Source: Lysobacterales bacterium (lineage in GTDB: Bacteria > Pseudomonadota > Gammaproteobacteria > Xanthomonadales > Rhodanobacteraceae). Taken from it: 64,000 bases of DNA. Numbering within the stretch: the stretch's first letter is position 1; every line of letters starts with the position of its first letter. The notes below the pieces were generated by a model, which worked only from the letters and a program-made list of their open reading frames with translations, did not search any database and was not told the origin of the DNA. The position numbers and the translations under genes were made by a program. Shown piece by piece: positions 19,561-27,180 of this stretch. The DNA is taken from positions 992,001 to 1,056,000 of the forward strand of contig JADJHN010000001.1 of the NCBI GenBank assembly GCA_016707485.1, given 5' to 3'.

Positions 19561-20409
19561 ATGGCGGTCTGGGCGATTGGCGACATCCAGGGTTGCCACG
19601 ACGAACTGGCGCGCCTGATCGACAAGCTCAACTACGATCCGGCCCGCGATGCGCTGTGGTTTTGCGGTGACCTGGTCAATCGCGGCGGTCAATCGCTGGA
19701 AGTGCTGCGCCTGGTCAAGTCGCTCAACGATCGCACCGTGGTCACCCTCGGCAACCATGACCTGTCCCTGCTCGCCGTGGGCATCCGCAGCGAACAGGAT
19801 CAAGCCCGGGTCAACCCGGAACTGCGTGCGGTGTTGTTTGCGCCGGATCGCGAAGAATTGCTGGCCTGGCTGCGCCATCGCCCGCTGCTGCACGTCGATC
19901 GCGGCCTCGGCACGATGATGGTGCATGCCGGACTGGCGCCCGGCTGGGATGTCGGTCGCGCCGAGAGCGTGGCTCGCGAAATCGAGACGCGCTTGCGCGC
20001 CGATGACCACAAGCGCCTGCTGCGGCAGATGTTCGGCAACAAGCCCGATACCTGGTCGCCGCGCCTGCGTGGCATCGATCGCCTGCGCGCCGGCATCAAC
20101 GTGCTCACCCGCATGCGCTACTGCGATGTGCGCGGTCGCATCGCCTTCCAGGAAAAAGGCATGCCCGGCACTCAGCGGCCCGGCAACTATCCGTGGTTCT
20201 CCGTCCCGGGAATCGTGCGCCGCGATTTGCGCATCGTCTGCGGGCACTGGTCCACGCTCGGTCGCTTTGCCGGGCTTGGCGTCTACGCAATCGATACCGG
20301 CTGCGTCTGGGGTGGCGCCTTGACCGCAATGCGCATCGACATCGAGGAGCCCGAGTTCGTCGTCATCGATTCCGACCGCCCGAAGCCGCAAGGCAAGGAC
20401 ATCGACTAG
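19561..20409 (+). CDS. apaH: Bis(5'-nucleosyl)-tetraphosphatase, symmetrical
   Basis: A 282-aa calcineurin-type phosphoesterase. The metal-binding motifs are in order: AIGDIQGCHDEL, FCGDLVNRGGQSLEVLRLV, TLGNHDLSLLA, and the late CGHWSTLG. ApaH hydrolyses Ap4A and also removes Np-caps from RNA. It is convergent with folA, 22 bp apart. Confidence 0.94.
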   Translation: MAVWAIGDIQGCHDELARLIDKLNYDPARDALWFCGDLVNRGGQSLEVLRLVKSLNDRTVVTLGNHDLSLLAVGIRSEQDQARVNPELRAVLFAPDREELLAWLRHRPLLHVDRGLGTMMVHAGLAPGWDVGRAESVAREIETRLRADDHKRLLRQMFGNKPDTWSPRLRGIDRLRAGINVLTRMRYCDVRGRIAFQEKGMPGTQRPGNYPWFSVPGIVRRDLRIVCGHWSTLGRFAGLGVYAIDTGCVWGGALTAMRIDIEEPEFVVIDSDRPKPQGKDID

Positions 20410-20431
20410 GGCAAGCAAGTCCGCTCGCGAA

Positions 20432-20917
20432 TCAGGAAATACGCGCGTAATCCACAAAGCGAAATGCGAGTGCATGGGTATTGTCGACGGGATGGTTTTC
20501 CTCGGCGAGGATCTTCCACTGCGCCGCATCGAAGCGCGGGAAGTGCGTATCGACTGCTATGGCCTCGACATCGACCCAGGTCAGGTGCATGCGCTCGGCC
20601 AGCGGCAAGGTCAACGCATAGATTTCACCGCCACCGATCACCATGAGGTCGTTGCCGGCGGCATGATCCAGCGCCGCCGCAATCGAATCCACGCGCACCT
20701 GCCCCGCATACGGCGCATCAGGATGGCGCGACATCACCAGGTTGGTGCGCCCGGGCAATGCGCGCCCGATTGCAACGGCGGTCTTGCGACCCATCAGCAC
20801 GGCCTTGCCAAGGGTGAGTTGCTTGAAGCGCCTGAGATCATCGGGGAGATGCCAAGGCATGCTGCCGTCGCGACCAATGGCGAAGTTGCGATCGAGTGCC
20901 GCGATCAGTGCAATCAC
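20432..20917 (-). CDS. folA: Dihydrofolate reductase
   Basis: A 161-aa chromosomal-type DHFR: MIALIAALDRNFAIGRDGSMPWHLPDDLRRFK (NADPH/folate region), VLMGRKTAVAIGRALPGR, and LMVIGGGEIYAL. Its ATG overlaps the thyA stop by 4 bp, so it was the distal, translationally coupled gene of an lgt-thyA-folA operon. The island now separates it from lgt and from the thyA 5' part, so it depends either on readthrough from the island's left end or on an internal promoter. Confidence 0.94.
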   Translation of the reverse strand: MIALIAALDRNFAIGRDGSMPWHLPDDLRRFKQLTLGKAVLMGRKTAVAIGRALPGRTNLVMSRHPDAPYAGQVRVDSIAAALDHAAGNDLMVIGGGEIYALTLPLAERMHLTWVDVEAIAVDTHFPRFDAAQWKILAEENHPVDNTHALAFRFVDYARIS

Positions 20918-21198
20918 ACCGCCACCGGTGCCTTGATCGGCTTGTCGGCGCTGTAGCCGTCGATGTGCACGTCGTCAAAACGGAAATCGAAGATCGATCG
21001 GATCGCCGGATTGAGCTGCAGCCTAGGCAAGGCATGCGGCGTGCGCGTCAATTGTTCGCGGGCCTGTTCGAAATGGTTCAGATACAGGTGTGCATCACCC
21101 AGCGTGTACACGAAATCCCCGACATCGAGATGGCAAACCTGGGCAACCATGTGGGTCAGCAAGGCGTAGCTGGCGATGTTGAACGGTTTTCCGGTCAT
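20914..21198 (-). pseudogene. thyA: 3' fragment of the native thymidylate synthase gene
   Basis: This encodes the C-terminal 90 residues of the native ThyA, beginning PFNIASYALLTHMVAQ and ending IKAPVAV. Native sequence stops at 21186. An island-provided ATG at 21198 adds MTGK in frame, so a truncated 94-aa protein could be translated and may keep folA translationally coupled. The matching 5' fragment is at 60009-60530; the two add up to 795 bp, or 264 codons plus stop, exactly the length of E. coli ThyA. Confidence 0.93.
21181..21198. other. Left attachment junction (attL) of the thyA island
   Basis: Native thyA sequence ends with GAACGG (21181-21186, taken as the 6-bp core). The island begins with TTTTCCGGTCAT (21187-21198), which is an inverted copy of the ATGCCGGAAAG found at the other end. 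The core at this end (GAACGG) and at the right end (GAACTC) share only the first four bases. Confidence 0.8.
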
Positions 21199-21271
21199 GG
21201 GATATTCTAACCAAAACGCTATGATCATTCGAAATAGTACTGCCTACCGTTAACATCACATTAACATCATT

Positions 21272-21593
21272 CTAGATGCCTTTATTCTCGATCGCGCTGT
21301 GCGTCCACCCCGAGAATTCAGATGAACACGAGCCTTCTTCGTTCTCAATGGCGCTGTAGTACGCCCTTTGCATACCGATATAGTCAGCGATGATGTCCCA
21401 AACAAAGTCAGATGCTTCTAGTGGATATAGTCCATATGTATGGCCTACATCTGACGTCTCAAGCCAGCCGAAATAGCCCTGCCGTAGCCGTCAGTAAGCC
21501 CGCGTGCCGACCTAGAGAAATCCACTGGAGCAAAGGTGACCAGCGGCGGCGCCGGGAACGCGGCAACCGCATACAAAATTGCCGGGCGCTAAT
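21272..21593 (-). pseudogene. Decayed or frameshifted protein gene of unknown family, no start codon
   Basis: Minus-strand sequence reads as protein in two adjoining frames. The upstream piece contains LYAVAAFPAPPLVTFAPVDF and the downstream piece contains GYFGWLETSDVGHTYGLYP and FVWDIIADYIGMQRAYYSA, ending with TAG at 21272. Inserting one C near 21483 (GGCAG to GGCCAG) joins them. There is no start codon in frame, so the 5' part is missing. I do not recognise the family. It is probably the 3' end of an older cargo gene at the island's left edge. Confidence 0.5.
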
Positions 21594-21666
21594 GAACCGT
21601 AGTCAATTTCACTGGCGATGCTGGTCAGCTCATATTGCGAACACTGCAATTGGCCGGCGATTCGCA

Positions 21667-21957
21667 CTAACGCGTAAAGGGATCACGCTTGGATTGAGTT
21701 TTCAGCGTCGAGTGTTTTTGTCGGCTCGCCAGATACTCGCCGAGAATATCGACTGGGTTCTCACCAAGTGCTTCGCAGATTTCGACGAATTCCACGAAAT
21801 CAACTCGGCGCTCTCCACGCTCAATCTTGGAAACAAAGGTCTGACTATTGCCCAAGCGCCGTCCAAGCATCTCCTGAGTGATGCCAGCGCGCTCTCGAGC
21901 TAGACGCATGAGTGTCAGAAAGCACTGATAATTGATGTTGTGGGTGGACGCTGCCAT
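21667..21957 (-). CDS. XRE-family helix-turn-helix regulator
   Basis: A 96-aa protein with a complete Cro/C1-type HTH: LMRLARERAGITQEMLGRRL, then GNSQTFVSKIERGERRVDFVEFVEICEAL. There is no additional domain. It is divergent from the unknown gene at 22037 with a 79-bp shared promoter region, a typical arrangement for an autoregulating repressor controlling a toxin-like or defence gene. Confidence 0.85.
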   Translation of the reverse strand: MAASTHNINYQCFLTLMRLARERAGITQEMLGRRLGNSQTFVSKIERGERRVDFVEFVEICEALGENPVDILGEYLASRQKHSTLKTQSKRDPFTR

Positions 21958-22036
21958 GTAGCTTGCTCAAGACGAATGCACAAGCTAGAGTCGATTTTCG
22001 GATAGTCCAAAATCGGCTTTTTCGGAAACCTTCGGC

Positions 22037-22915
22037 ATGGTGAAATCAGCCCAGATACAACGCTCGAATTGCGGGGAGATATCCGTGCACTCAAGCGCCG
22101 AAGAACTCGGCCTCTTTGGGGCGATTGCACTTCTTGCAACCATCGAAGCAGGGGCGGATGCTGGTTATCGATCCATTCGAACTCACCCTGAATTTGGGAT
22201 TCGTCTCGCACCTCACCTGGCATTGCGAAACAGGGTTTTGCTAGCGCTCCTCGATGCAGGCGTGCTGGCAACGGTCGGATCCCGACGTCGGCTGGATGAT
22301 GCGCTTAGCGAAGCATCGTGGGCGGACTCGAGCCTGGAAGACTCAAATTGGTTGGTCGTCTGGGATCGGGTCACCCAAGGCGGACTGGCTCAACGATTGA
22401 CCACCTACCTGGATGGATTTGACAGCACCCCAGGAACGCGAGCGGTGTTGCTGGACACATGGCAAGCGCTAGGCGTGGGGGAGTGCATAGCCTTTGGTGA
22501 GCATGCTTTGGCAGTTCACAATATCAATCCCAACATCGCACGATCCGCAGCAGCTTCGCTGGGACCACTATTGGGCCAGTATTCCATCGGCCAACTCAAC
22601 GCCATGATGTGGACTGCGGCTAAACATGTCGCATCGTGGTTCCTTCGCCACGGTGGGGGTGCGACGGGTTCGGCAGATCGAGAGTTAATTCGCTCCATAC
22701 ATAACTACTCGGACAGGGCTCGCCAGAACGGCCAAGTAGTAATGCAATTTAGCCGACATGCGGCGGTTCCGTTCAGCACCCTTCTCGGAACGTTCCTCCT
22801 TGCGAGTCGCTTGGGAGACAGCTATTGGACGGTGCCGGTTTCAGAGGCTGCGTTGGATAAGGCGCGACCAGTGGATCTTGAGGGAGACGCCGAACTACCC
22901 GACACTCTCGAATAG
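22037..22915 (+). CDS. Unknown 292-aa island protein, divergent from XRE regulator
   Basis: No recognisable catalytic motif. It is mostly helical, soluble, Ala/Leu-rich, with a Gly-rich RHGGGATGSADRE loop around residues 214-226 and a weakly hydrophobic FSTLLGTFLLASRLG stretch near residue 250. The start ATG at 22037 has no strong ribosome-binding site; an internal start is possible. Its position opposite an XRE repressor, at the left edge of a cargo region that includes CBASS, makes a defence or addiction role plausible, but that is inference. About 100 bp downstream lies an IS21-type terminal relic. Confidence 0.6.
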   Translation: MVKSAQIQRSNCGEISVHSSAEELGLFGAIALLATIEAGADAGYRSIRTHPEFGIRLAPHLALRNRVLLALLDAGVLATVGSRRRLDDALSEASWADSSLEDSNWLVVWDRVTQGGLAQRLTTYLDGFDSTPGTRAVLLDTWQALGVGECIAFGEHALAVHNINPNIARSAAASLGPLLGQYSIGQLNAMMWTAAKHVASWFLRHGGGATGSADRELIRSIHNYSDRARQNGQVVMQFSRHAAVPFSTLLGTFLLASRLGDSYWTVPVSEAALDKARPVDLEGDAELPDTLE

Positions 22916-23016
22916 GATGATTGACCTTGCCCCTCGAATCCGATCTTTTGGGAAACTTCATACATGAGTGCGAGCCAGTTGCCCGCTGACATCCCGGATT
23001 ACCCACAACCGGAGCA

Positions 23017-23105
23017 CGTGATCCGAAATCGTCGGTCACGCTTTGCCGAAACGACCGGTCACGGCTTACCGAAATGGGCGGTCACGATGGACCGGAATAC
23101 GCAAG
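23017..23105. repeat. Relic of the right end of an IS21-type element (23-bp tandem repeats)
   Basis: Three and a half degenerate 23-bp units are built on CGGTCACG-nnnnn-CCGAAA, the last ending ATGGACCGGAATACGCAA (23087-23104). That final 18-mer is the exact reverse complement of 32495-32512, where an IS21-type left end sits. Multiple terminal repeats of this length are typical of IS21-family ends. The transposase genes of this copy are gone. The following 200 bp (23106-23304) shows no gene. Confidence 0.65.
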
Positions 23106-23304
23106 TTCTGCAGCAAGCTGCGGCGTTGCTGTCGACGGCGCGGAGCAACAGCTCTCAAGGCCTTGCTTCATATAGCGACGAACGCTATAAAGGCGCTGTC
23201 GGCAGGTCATAACCCCCGATGTTTGGCCCACTCGGCTCTAGCTGATGGGTACCTTCGCAATGCCACAACGGCAAGCGGGGGAACCTTTCCAGCTAGGAGC
23301 CATC

Positions 23305-23652
23305 ATGCCGAACCAATTCGCTTCAGCGCGTTCACGCGCTTTTCACCGCCAAGCCGGCCTTTGTTTCTATTGCTCGCAACCGATGTGGTTGGGTGATCAA
23401 GAGATTTTTGCCAATCGCTACGGTCTTTCCCTTCGAAATACCCGTTCCTTCCAGTGCACAGCGGAGCACTTGGTCGAACGTCAGCGAGGCGGGAAGGGTC
23501 GGGACAATATTGTCGCAGCCTGTCGCATCTGCAATCTCGTTCGCCATCGCGGCCGGCAAGACCAGGCGCCAAGCCCAAGTGCATGGCGAAATCAGGTTCA
23601 ACGCCTTGTTCGGTGCGGTCGATGGCGTGTACTTCGATGCGTAAATTCTTGA
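23305..23652 (+). CDS. HNH endonuclease family protein
   Basis: The start at 23305 gives 115 aa, MPNQFASARSRAFHRQAGLCFYC; a longer frame begins at 23245. The zinc-binding CFYC is followed by the HNH core CTAEHLVERQRGGKGRDNIVAACRICN, with His, Asn and the second Cys pair in the usual order. It may be a homing-type or defence nuclease, or a domesticated small HNH protein common in proteobacterial genomic islands. It stands alone on the plus strand. Confidence 0.75.
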   Translation: MPNQFASARSRAFHRQAGLCFYCSQPMWLGDQEIFANRYGLSLRNTRSFQCTAEHLVERQRGGKGRDNIVAACRICNLVRHRGRQDQAPSPSAWRNQVQRLVRCGRWRVLRCVNS

Positions 23653-23690
23653 ATGTGAGCGCAACTAGAATTGCTTCGGGTGCGATTCAG

Positions 23691-23732
23691 ACCGACGAAG
23701 TTGATCACTTGAACCAGCTAGTCGTGATCAGC
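23691..23732. repeat. TGATCA-rich terminal repeat, copy A
   Basis: ACCGACGAAGTTGATCA ... TGAACC ... GTCGTGATCAGC. It matches copies at 33009-33080 and 45754-45826, but lacks the third GTTGATCAGCTT box. It is probably a degraded IS21-family terminus. Confidence 0.55.
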
Positions 23733-23776
23733 GTAAGGCATCATTCGCGCTTAGGCAACGCCTTCTGCTAATGGCG

Positions 23777-24553
23777 CTAAAACTTCAGTCTTTGCTTGAT
23801 AGCCTCCCACTCGATAGAAAGTCCAGCGTTCCGCTCCTGAAAAATCTTGGACGACAGGGTGACGGCGGCATTTGCTTTTGAGGTTTCGTACATGCCGAGT
23901 GAGTCAAGAGTCATGGCAAGGAACTTCTGCGCCGATCCTCTATTCTGAAACAGGCGATACATATCGTCAAAGGTGCGCTCGAACCTCATCCTCAACCACT
24001 CAAGGCGAAACCACTTCGAGAGGATCTGTTCACTGAAGACGGCCTGAGCAGCAGCGGCGATCCATCCCAGGTCCGTGCTGCGGTTGAGGACAGCGACAAG
24101 CCACAAGATCGCGTACACGGCAACTTTAGCGCGCTCAAATTTCACCATGCTCAGCGCGATGTTCTTGCTAAAGAAACTGTTCTCGAACAATTGTGCGGCG
24201 ATTCGATCAATTGGTTTCGTCAGTTCGTTGTTGTAGTACCCCACAGTCGTTTCCGGCGTGAGATTCACGTTGCAAGCGCTTGTAAAGAAATCCTGTCGGC
24301 GCCGATCATCTGCCCGTGGAGTCAGGTAGAGGCGTAGGAACAAGCCAACAACGAACAATGCGACGACCGCTAGGACGAACAACACTACAACTGCGTCATA
24401 GACTAATGGGTTCAGCGCCTTGTCGATGGACAGCGACACCAGTGATAGCGATGCCCCGGTGTAAAAAAAACAATCAGATAGTCGATCAGAAAATTCAACG
24501 GCATTGAAGTACCGTTTGCGTATGGGGTCGGAACGAGATGATTTGTTATCCAT
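23777..24553 (-). CDS. S-4TM-type pore-forming effector of a CBASS system
   Basis: The ATG at 24553 overlaps the stop of the upstream CD-NTase by 8 bp; the longer frame upstream is only the overlap. The 258-aa product has a basic N-terminus, two hydrophobic segments (about residues 28-45 and 52-76), a polar 65-residue loop, two further hydrophobic segments (about 142-158 and 162-178), and a long helical cytoplasmic C-terminus. This layout matches the S-4TM family of predicted membrane effectors coupled to cyclic-nucleotide synthases. On activation such effectors are thought to depolarise or perforate the inner membrane and abort phage infection. Confidence 0.8.
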   Translation of the reverse strand: MDNKSSRSDPIRKRYFNAVEFSDRLSDCFFYTGASLSLVSLSIDKALNPLVYDAVVVLFVLAVVALFVVGLFLRLYLTPRADDRRRQDFFTSACNVNLTPETTVGYYNNELTKPIDRIAAQLFENSFFSKNIALSMVKFERAKVAVYAILWLVAVLNRSTDLGWIAAAAQAVFSEQILSKWFRLEWLRMRFERTFDDMYRLFQNRGSAQKFLAMTLDSLGMYETSKANAAVTLSSKIFQERNAGLSIEWEAIKQRLKF

Positions 24554-25409
24554 AGCTGGGAAACTGGTCTCCGAACATTTGCTTCCAGAGTTCGATCGCT
24601 GATTTGTGATCGTTCTTGTCGCTGTAGGTGAAGTGCCACGCAAGGCGGCTCTTCTCTATGGCTGTATCAAAACGCTTTAGCACCTGCTCGCGATCCGTCG
24701 CGGACATGTAGTCGTCTGCAAAACCAATGTCATACCAGAGAGGGGCTATCAGTAAGTCCCGAGCCTTCTCAAAAAACTTGTATATATTCCAACACGTGTC
24801 GTCAATGTTGCCCGAGAAAACATTTAGCGCAAGCACCTCGATGTGGTAACTCTGCAGATAGTCACTGTGAATGCGGTTCCAATGCTTGATCATCTTGATG
24901 ATTCGTCGAAAGTTGTAACCGCACTCCGTCGACTTGGATTCTATGGCCGCCGCCAACGGCTTCGGCCTCGACTTAATCCATGTGTCGGTATGGGAATTTG
25001 GCACGTTGTAATGCTTGACTGTGCCATCTGGATTATCAGTTCTACTGACTGGTACAACGTCAACATTCGGCCATGTGACGTAGTGGAGCGTAACCGCTTG
25101 CCCGTTGCTACGAACTCCGTTCCGCCATTCCGCCAACGCATTGCGGACGTCCTGAAGTACAGTCGTAGGCGTCTTGTCCTTGATATGCTTGGTCCAGTTC
25201 AGCACCACTATCACGTCTAGATCAGCATGGGAGCGAAGGGCTGTGTACTTCGGGATAGAGCCACTGCTGAAGGCCTCAACGATAGAGAACGTCTTGTTCA
25301 ACTTCGACACGATGTCATCTCGCCGACGATTGGCGGCATCTCGGTGGTCGCCGCCGAGATTGATATTCTCGTAGAACTTGGCGAATGACGTTTGGACGGT
25401 GTACGGCAT
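24546..25409 (-). CDS. CD-NTase (SMODS nucleotidyltransferase), cyclic-oligonucleotide synthase of CBASS
   Basis: The 287-aa product has the nucleotidyltransferase core GS(I)PKYTALRSHADLDVIVVL: Gly50-Ser51, Asp63 and Asp65, with the third acidic residue Asp117 in NVDVVPV. The helical half includes FRRIIKMIKHWNR, as in OAS/cGAS-like enzymes. These enzymes make a cyclic di- or trinucleotide when a phage is sensed. The downstream gene overlaps by 8 bp and encodes a membrane effector. No HORMA, TRIP13, E1/E2 or JAB genes follow, so this is a minimal (type I-like) CBASS. The start is at 25409. Confidence 0.88.
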   Translation of the reverse strand: MPYTVQTSFAKFYENINLGGDHRDAANRRRDDIVSKLNKTFSIVEAFSSGSIPKYTALRSHADLDVIVVLNWTKHIKDKTPTTVLQDVRNALAEWRNGVRSNGQAVTLHYVTWPNVDVVPVSRTDNPDGTVKHYNVPNSHTDTWIKSRPKPLAAAIESKSTECGYNFRRIIKMIKHWNRIHSDYLQSYHIEVLALNVFSGNIDDTCWNIYKFFEKARDLLIAPLWYDIGFADDYMSATDREQVLKRFDTAIEKSRLAWHFTYSDKNDHKSAIELWKQMFGDQFPSYG

Positions 25410-25547
25410 GATGGTCTTTAGGTTGGATGCATCAGCAATGCTGCCGCAAGGCTGGCATTGCGTGCAATATTTTCCAGGTTGGCTCAGTACAATCTGTGTA
25501 CGGCGTATCGAAGCTGTAGATTAGCTGCATTAATTTTGATGCGGGTT

Positions 25548-26408
25548 CTACCCCGTTTCCACGGACGGTTTGATTAAGTCTGAAAACTCCCGATCGCGTC
25601 GTGCAACTCTACGACGCATTCGCGGGTTGTGAAACCTCTCCATATAGTCGAACAGATCAGCTCGGGCCTCGTTTCGAGTTTCGTAGCTTTTGTGGAACAC
25701 CTGCTCCCGTTTGAGGACGCCGAAGAACCCTTCGCAGGCTGCATTGTCGGCGCAATGGCCGACCGCACTCATGCTGCAGACCATGGCATTTCCGCCGAGG
25801 AATTTCTGGTAGTCGCCGCTGATGAACTGCCCGCCGCGATCCGAGTGCAGGATGACTTCGGAATCACCTTCCCGCTGCCACACCGCCATCTGCACCGCGC
25901 GCACGACCATGTGCCGGTCCTGGCGATGGTGCATCGACCAGCCCATCACCAGCTTGCTGTAGAGGTCGATCACGACACACAGGTACAGCTTGCCTTCCTG
26001 CGTCGGAATCTCGGTGATGTCGGTGACCCATTTGGTCTCGGGCTCAAGCGCGGTGAAATCACGTTCCAGCAGGTTCTTGACGCCAACGGGACGACTCCCC
26101 GGGCGTCGGGGAGCGCCGCGTCGCTTGCGCCGAGGCCAGCCTTGCAGCCCGGCCGCCGCCATCAGGCGCGCCACGCGGTTGAGGCTGATGCGCTCACCCT
26201 CGTCCACCAGGTCTTCCTGCATGCGCGGTGCACCGATGACGCCCTGGCTGTCTTCATGGATCTCCTGGATGCGCACCAACAAACGCGCATTGTCCTGCGC
26301 ACGAGCGCTAGGCTTGCGCCCAACCCACCCGTAGAAACCACTCGTTGAAACTTCCAGGCAACGGCACATCAAACCGATGGGGTAGTCGTTGCGGCAGCGC
26401 TCAATCAC
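25548..26408 (-). CDS. IS3-family transposase, catalytic OrfB
   Basis: 286 aa by the first in-frame start; the natural product is probably an OrfAB frameshift fusion, since in-frame family sequence (EAITVRYAV) continues upstream into orfA. The DDE integrase residues are in WVTDITEIPT, LHSDRGGQF and ACEGFFGVLKREQ. An HTH_21 segment precedes the rve domain. Confidence 0.92.
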   Translation of the reverse strand: MIERCRNDYPIGLMCRCLEVSTSGFYGWVGRKPSARAQDNARLLVRIQEIHEDSQGVIGAPRMQEDLVDEGERISLNRVARLMAAAGLQGWPRRKRRGAPRRPGSRPVGVKNLLERDFTALEPETKWVTDITEIPTQEGKLYLCVVIDLYSKLVMGWSMHHRQDRHMVVRAVQMAVWQREGDSEVILHSDRGGQFISGDYQKFLGGNAMVCSMSAVGHCADNAACEGFFGVLKREQVFHKSYETRNEARADLFDYMERFHNPRMRRRVARRDREFSDLIKPSVETG

Positions 26409-26704
26409 CGCGTACCGGACGGTGATTGCTTCGCGAAGTACGCTGCCGCGTCTCTTAAAAAATCCCGTTCCTTCGTCACCCGTGTCAGCTCGCGTTTGAT
26501 CCGCGCGAGCTCCTCATCCCGCGGGGTTCCACCGCCGGGAAATGCTTTTGTGCCTCCAGCATCGGCCTCTCGGACCCAACGGGTCAGCAAAGCGGGGTTG
26601 ATCCCCACTTCCAGCGCGACCTGACGGCAACTCGACTTCGACTGGCGGACCAGTTCGACGAGTTCGTGCTTGTACTCTTGGCTATAACGTTTGCGCTTGG
26701 ACAT
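26405..26704 (-). CDS. IS3-family transposase OrfA (HTH)
   Basis: 99 aa starting MSKRKRYSQEYKHELVELV (an upstream start at 26710 adds two residues). HTH_Tnp_1 helix-turn-helix: SSCRQVALEVGINPALLTRWVRE, followed by a leucine-rich C-terminal coil (ELARIKRELTRVTKERDFL). It overlaps orfB, as expected for programmed -1 frameshifting. Confidence 0.9.
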   Translation of the reverse strand: MSKRKRYSQEYKHELVELVRQSKSSCRQVALEVGINPALLTRWVREADAGGTKAFPGGGTPRDEELARIKRELTRVTKERDFLRDAAAYFAKQSPSGTR

Positions 26705-27180
26705 GGACACTCCTTTGACCCAGTATGGGTCTTAGTGAAAGTGTCCGCAGAATCGGGGTAGAACCCATCACTGTCCATCGTGCGGAAAGACTCGCGCAAA
26801 GTTTCTTCAGATACGCTCATCACATTCTCCCGGCCTAATTCCGAAGTTAGCCCGCCGCGCGAGATGATTGGATCTAGGCGGCAACCCATGATGGGCGAGT
26901 TGAACGAGTTCGGTTGCTAACGGCACAACTCGCCGGCGACCTTTGTGCCGCCCTGGTTTGCCTCCTCACAGAACCGAATGCCTTTAAACAAAGTCCTTGG
27001 TTTCGAGCAAATCGTTTGATGATGAATTTGTGGTTAAGACACCTTGCTCTCGGAGCTAATTTGCGAACTCAGTGAGTATTCGATTGCAAATGGCGTCGTG
27101 GAACCTGACTACGAGTTGCGATCGTCCCTGTCCGGCCAGAGCCGGACGTTCAGAAGTCAATGGCTGGCTCCGCGTGCCCC

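Larger units (their letters stand above)
25543..26766 (-). mobile_element. IS3-family insertion sequence
   Basis: 1224 bp bounded by inverted repeats GGGTTCTACCCCG (left end 25543) and its complement CGGGGTAGAACCC (right end 26766), extending with mismatches to a shared CGGAC. It contains orfA and orfB. No convincing 3-bp target duplication is seen (TGC and ATC flank it). It lies just upstream of the CBASS operon in the same orientation, so it could either block or supply transcription. Confidence 0.85.
25432..26820 (-). pseudogene. Small ORF upstream of CBASS, split by the IS3-family element
   Basis: The 5' piece (26767-26820) reads MSVSEETLRESFRTMDSD, with a good GGGAGA ribosome-binding site. 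The 3' piece (25432-25542) reads ASKLMQLIYSFDTPYTD and ends ALRQHC with a TGA 22 bp before the CD-NTase start. Removing 25543-26766 joins GAT to GCA in frame and gives a 55-codon ORF. Whether it is a real protein (regulator or sensor) is unproven; the frame match and position argue for it. Confidence 0.45.

Noticed and set aside
21412..21903. Plus-strand 163-aa frame at the island's left end
   Set aside because: Runs antisense to the XRE regulator and to the decayed minus-strand gene; no protein-like motif.
26846..26920. GTTAGC...GCTAAC dyad suggesting an integron attC site
   Set aside because: The polarity is opposite to attC (RYYYAAC should come first, GTTRRRY last) and no integron integrase or array is present.
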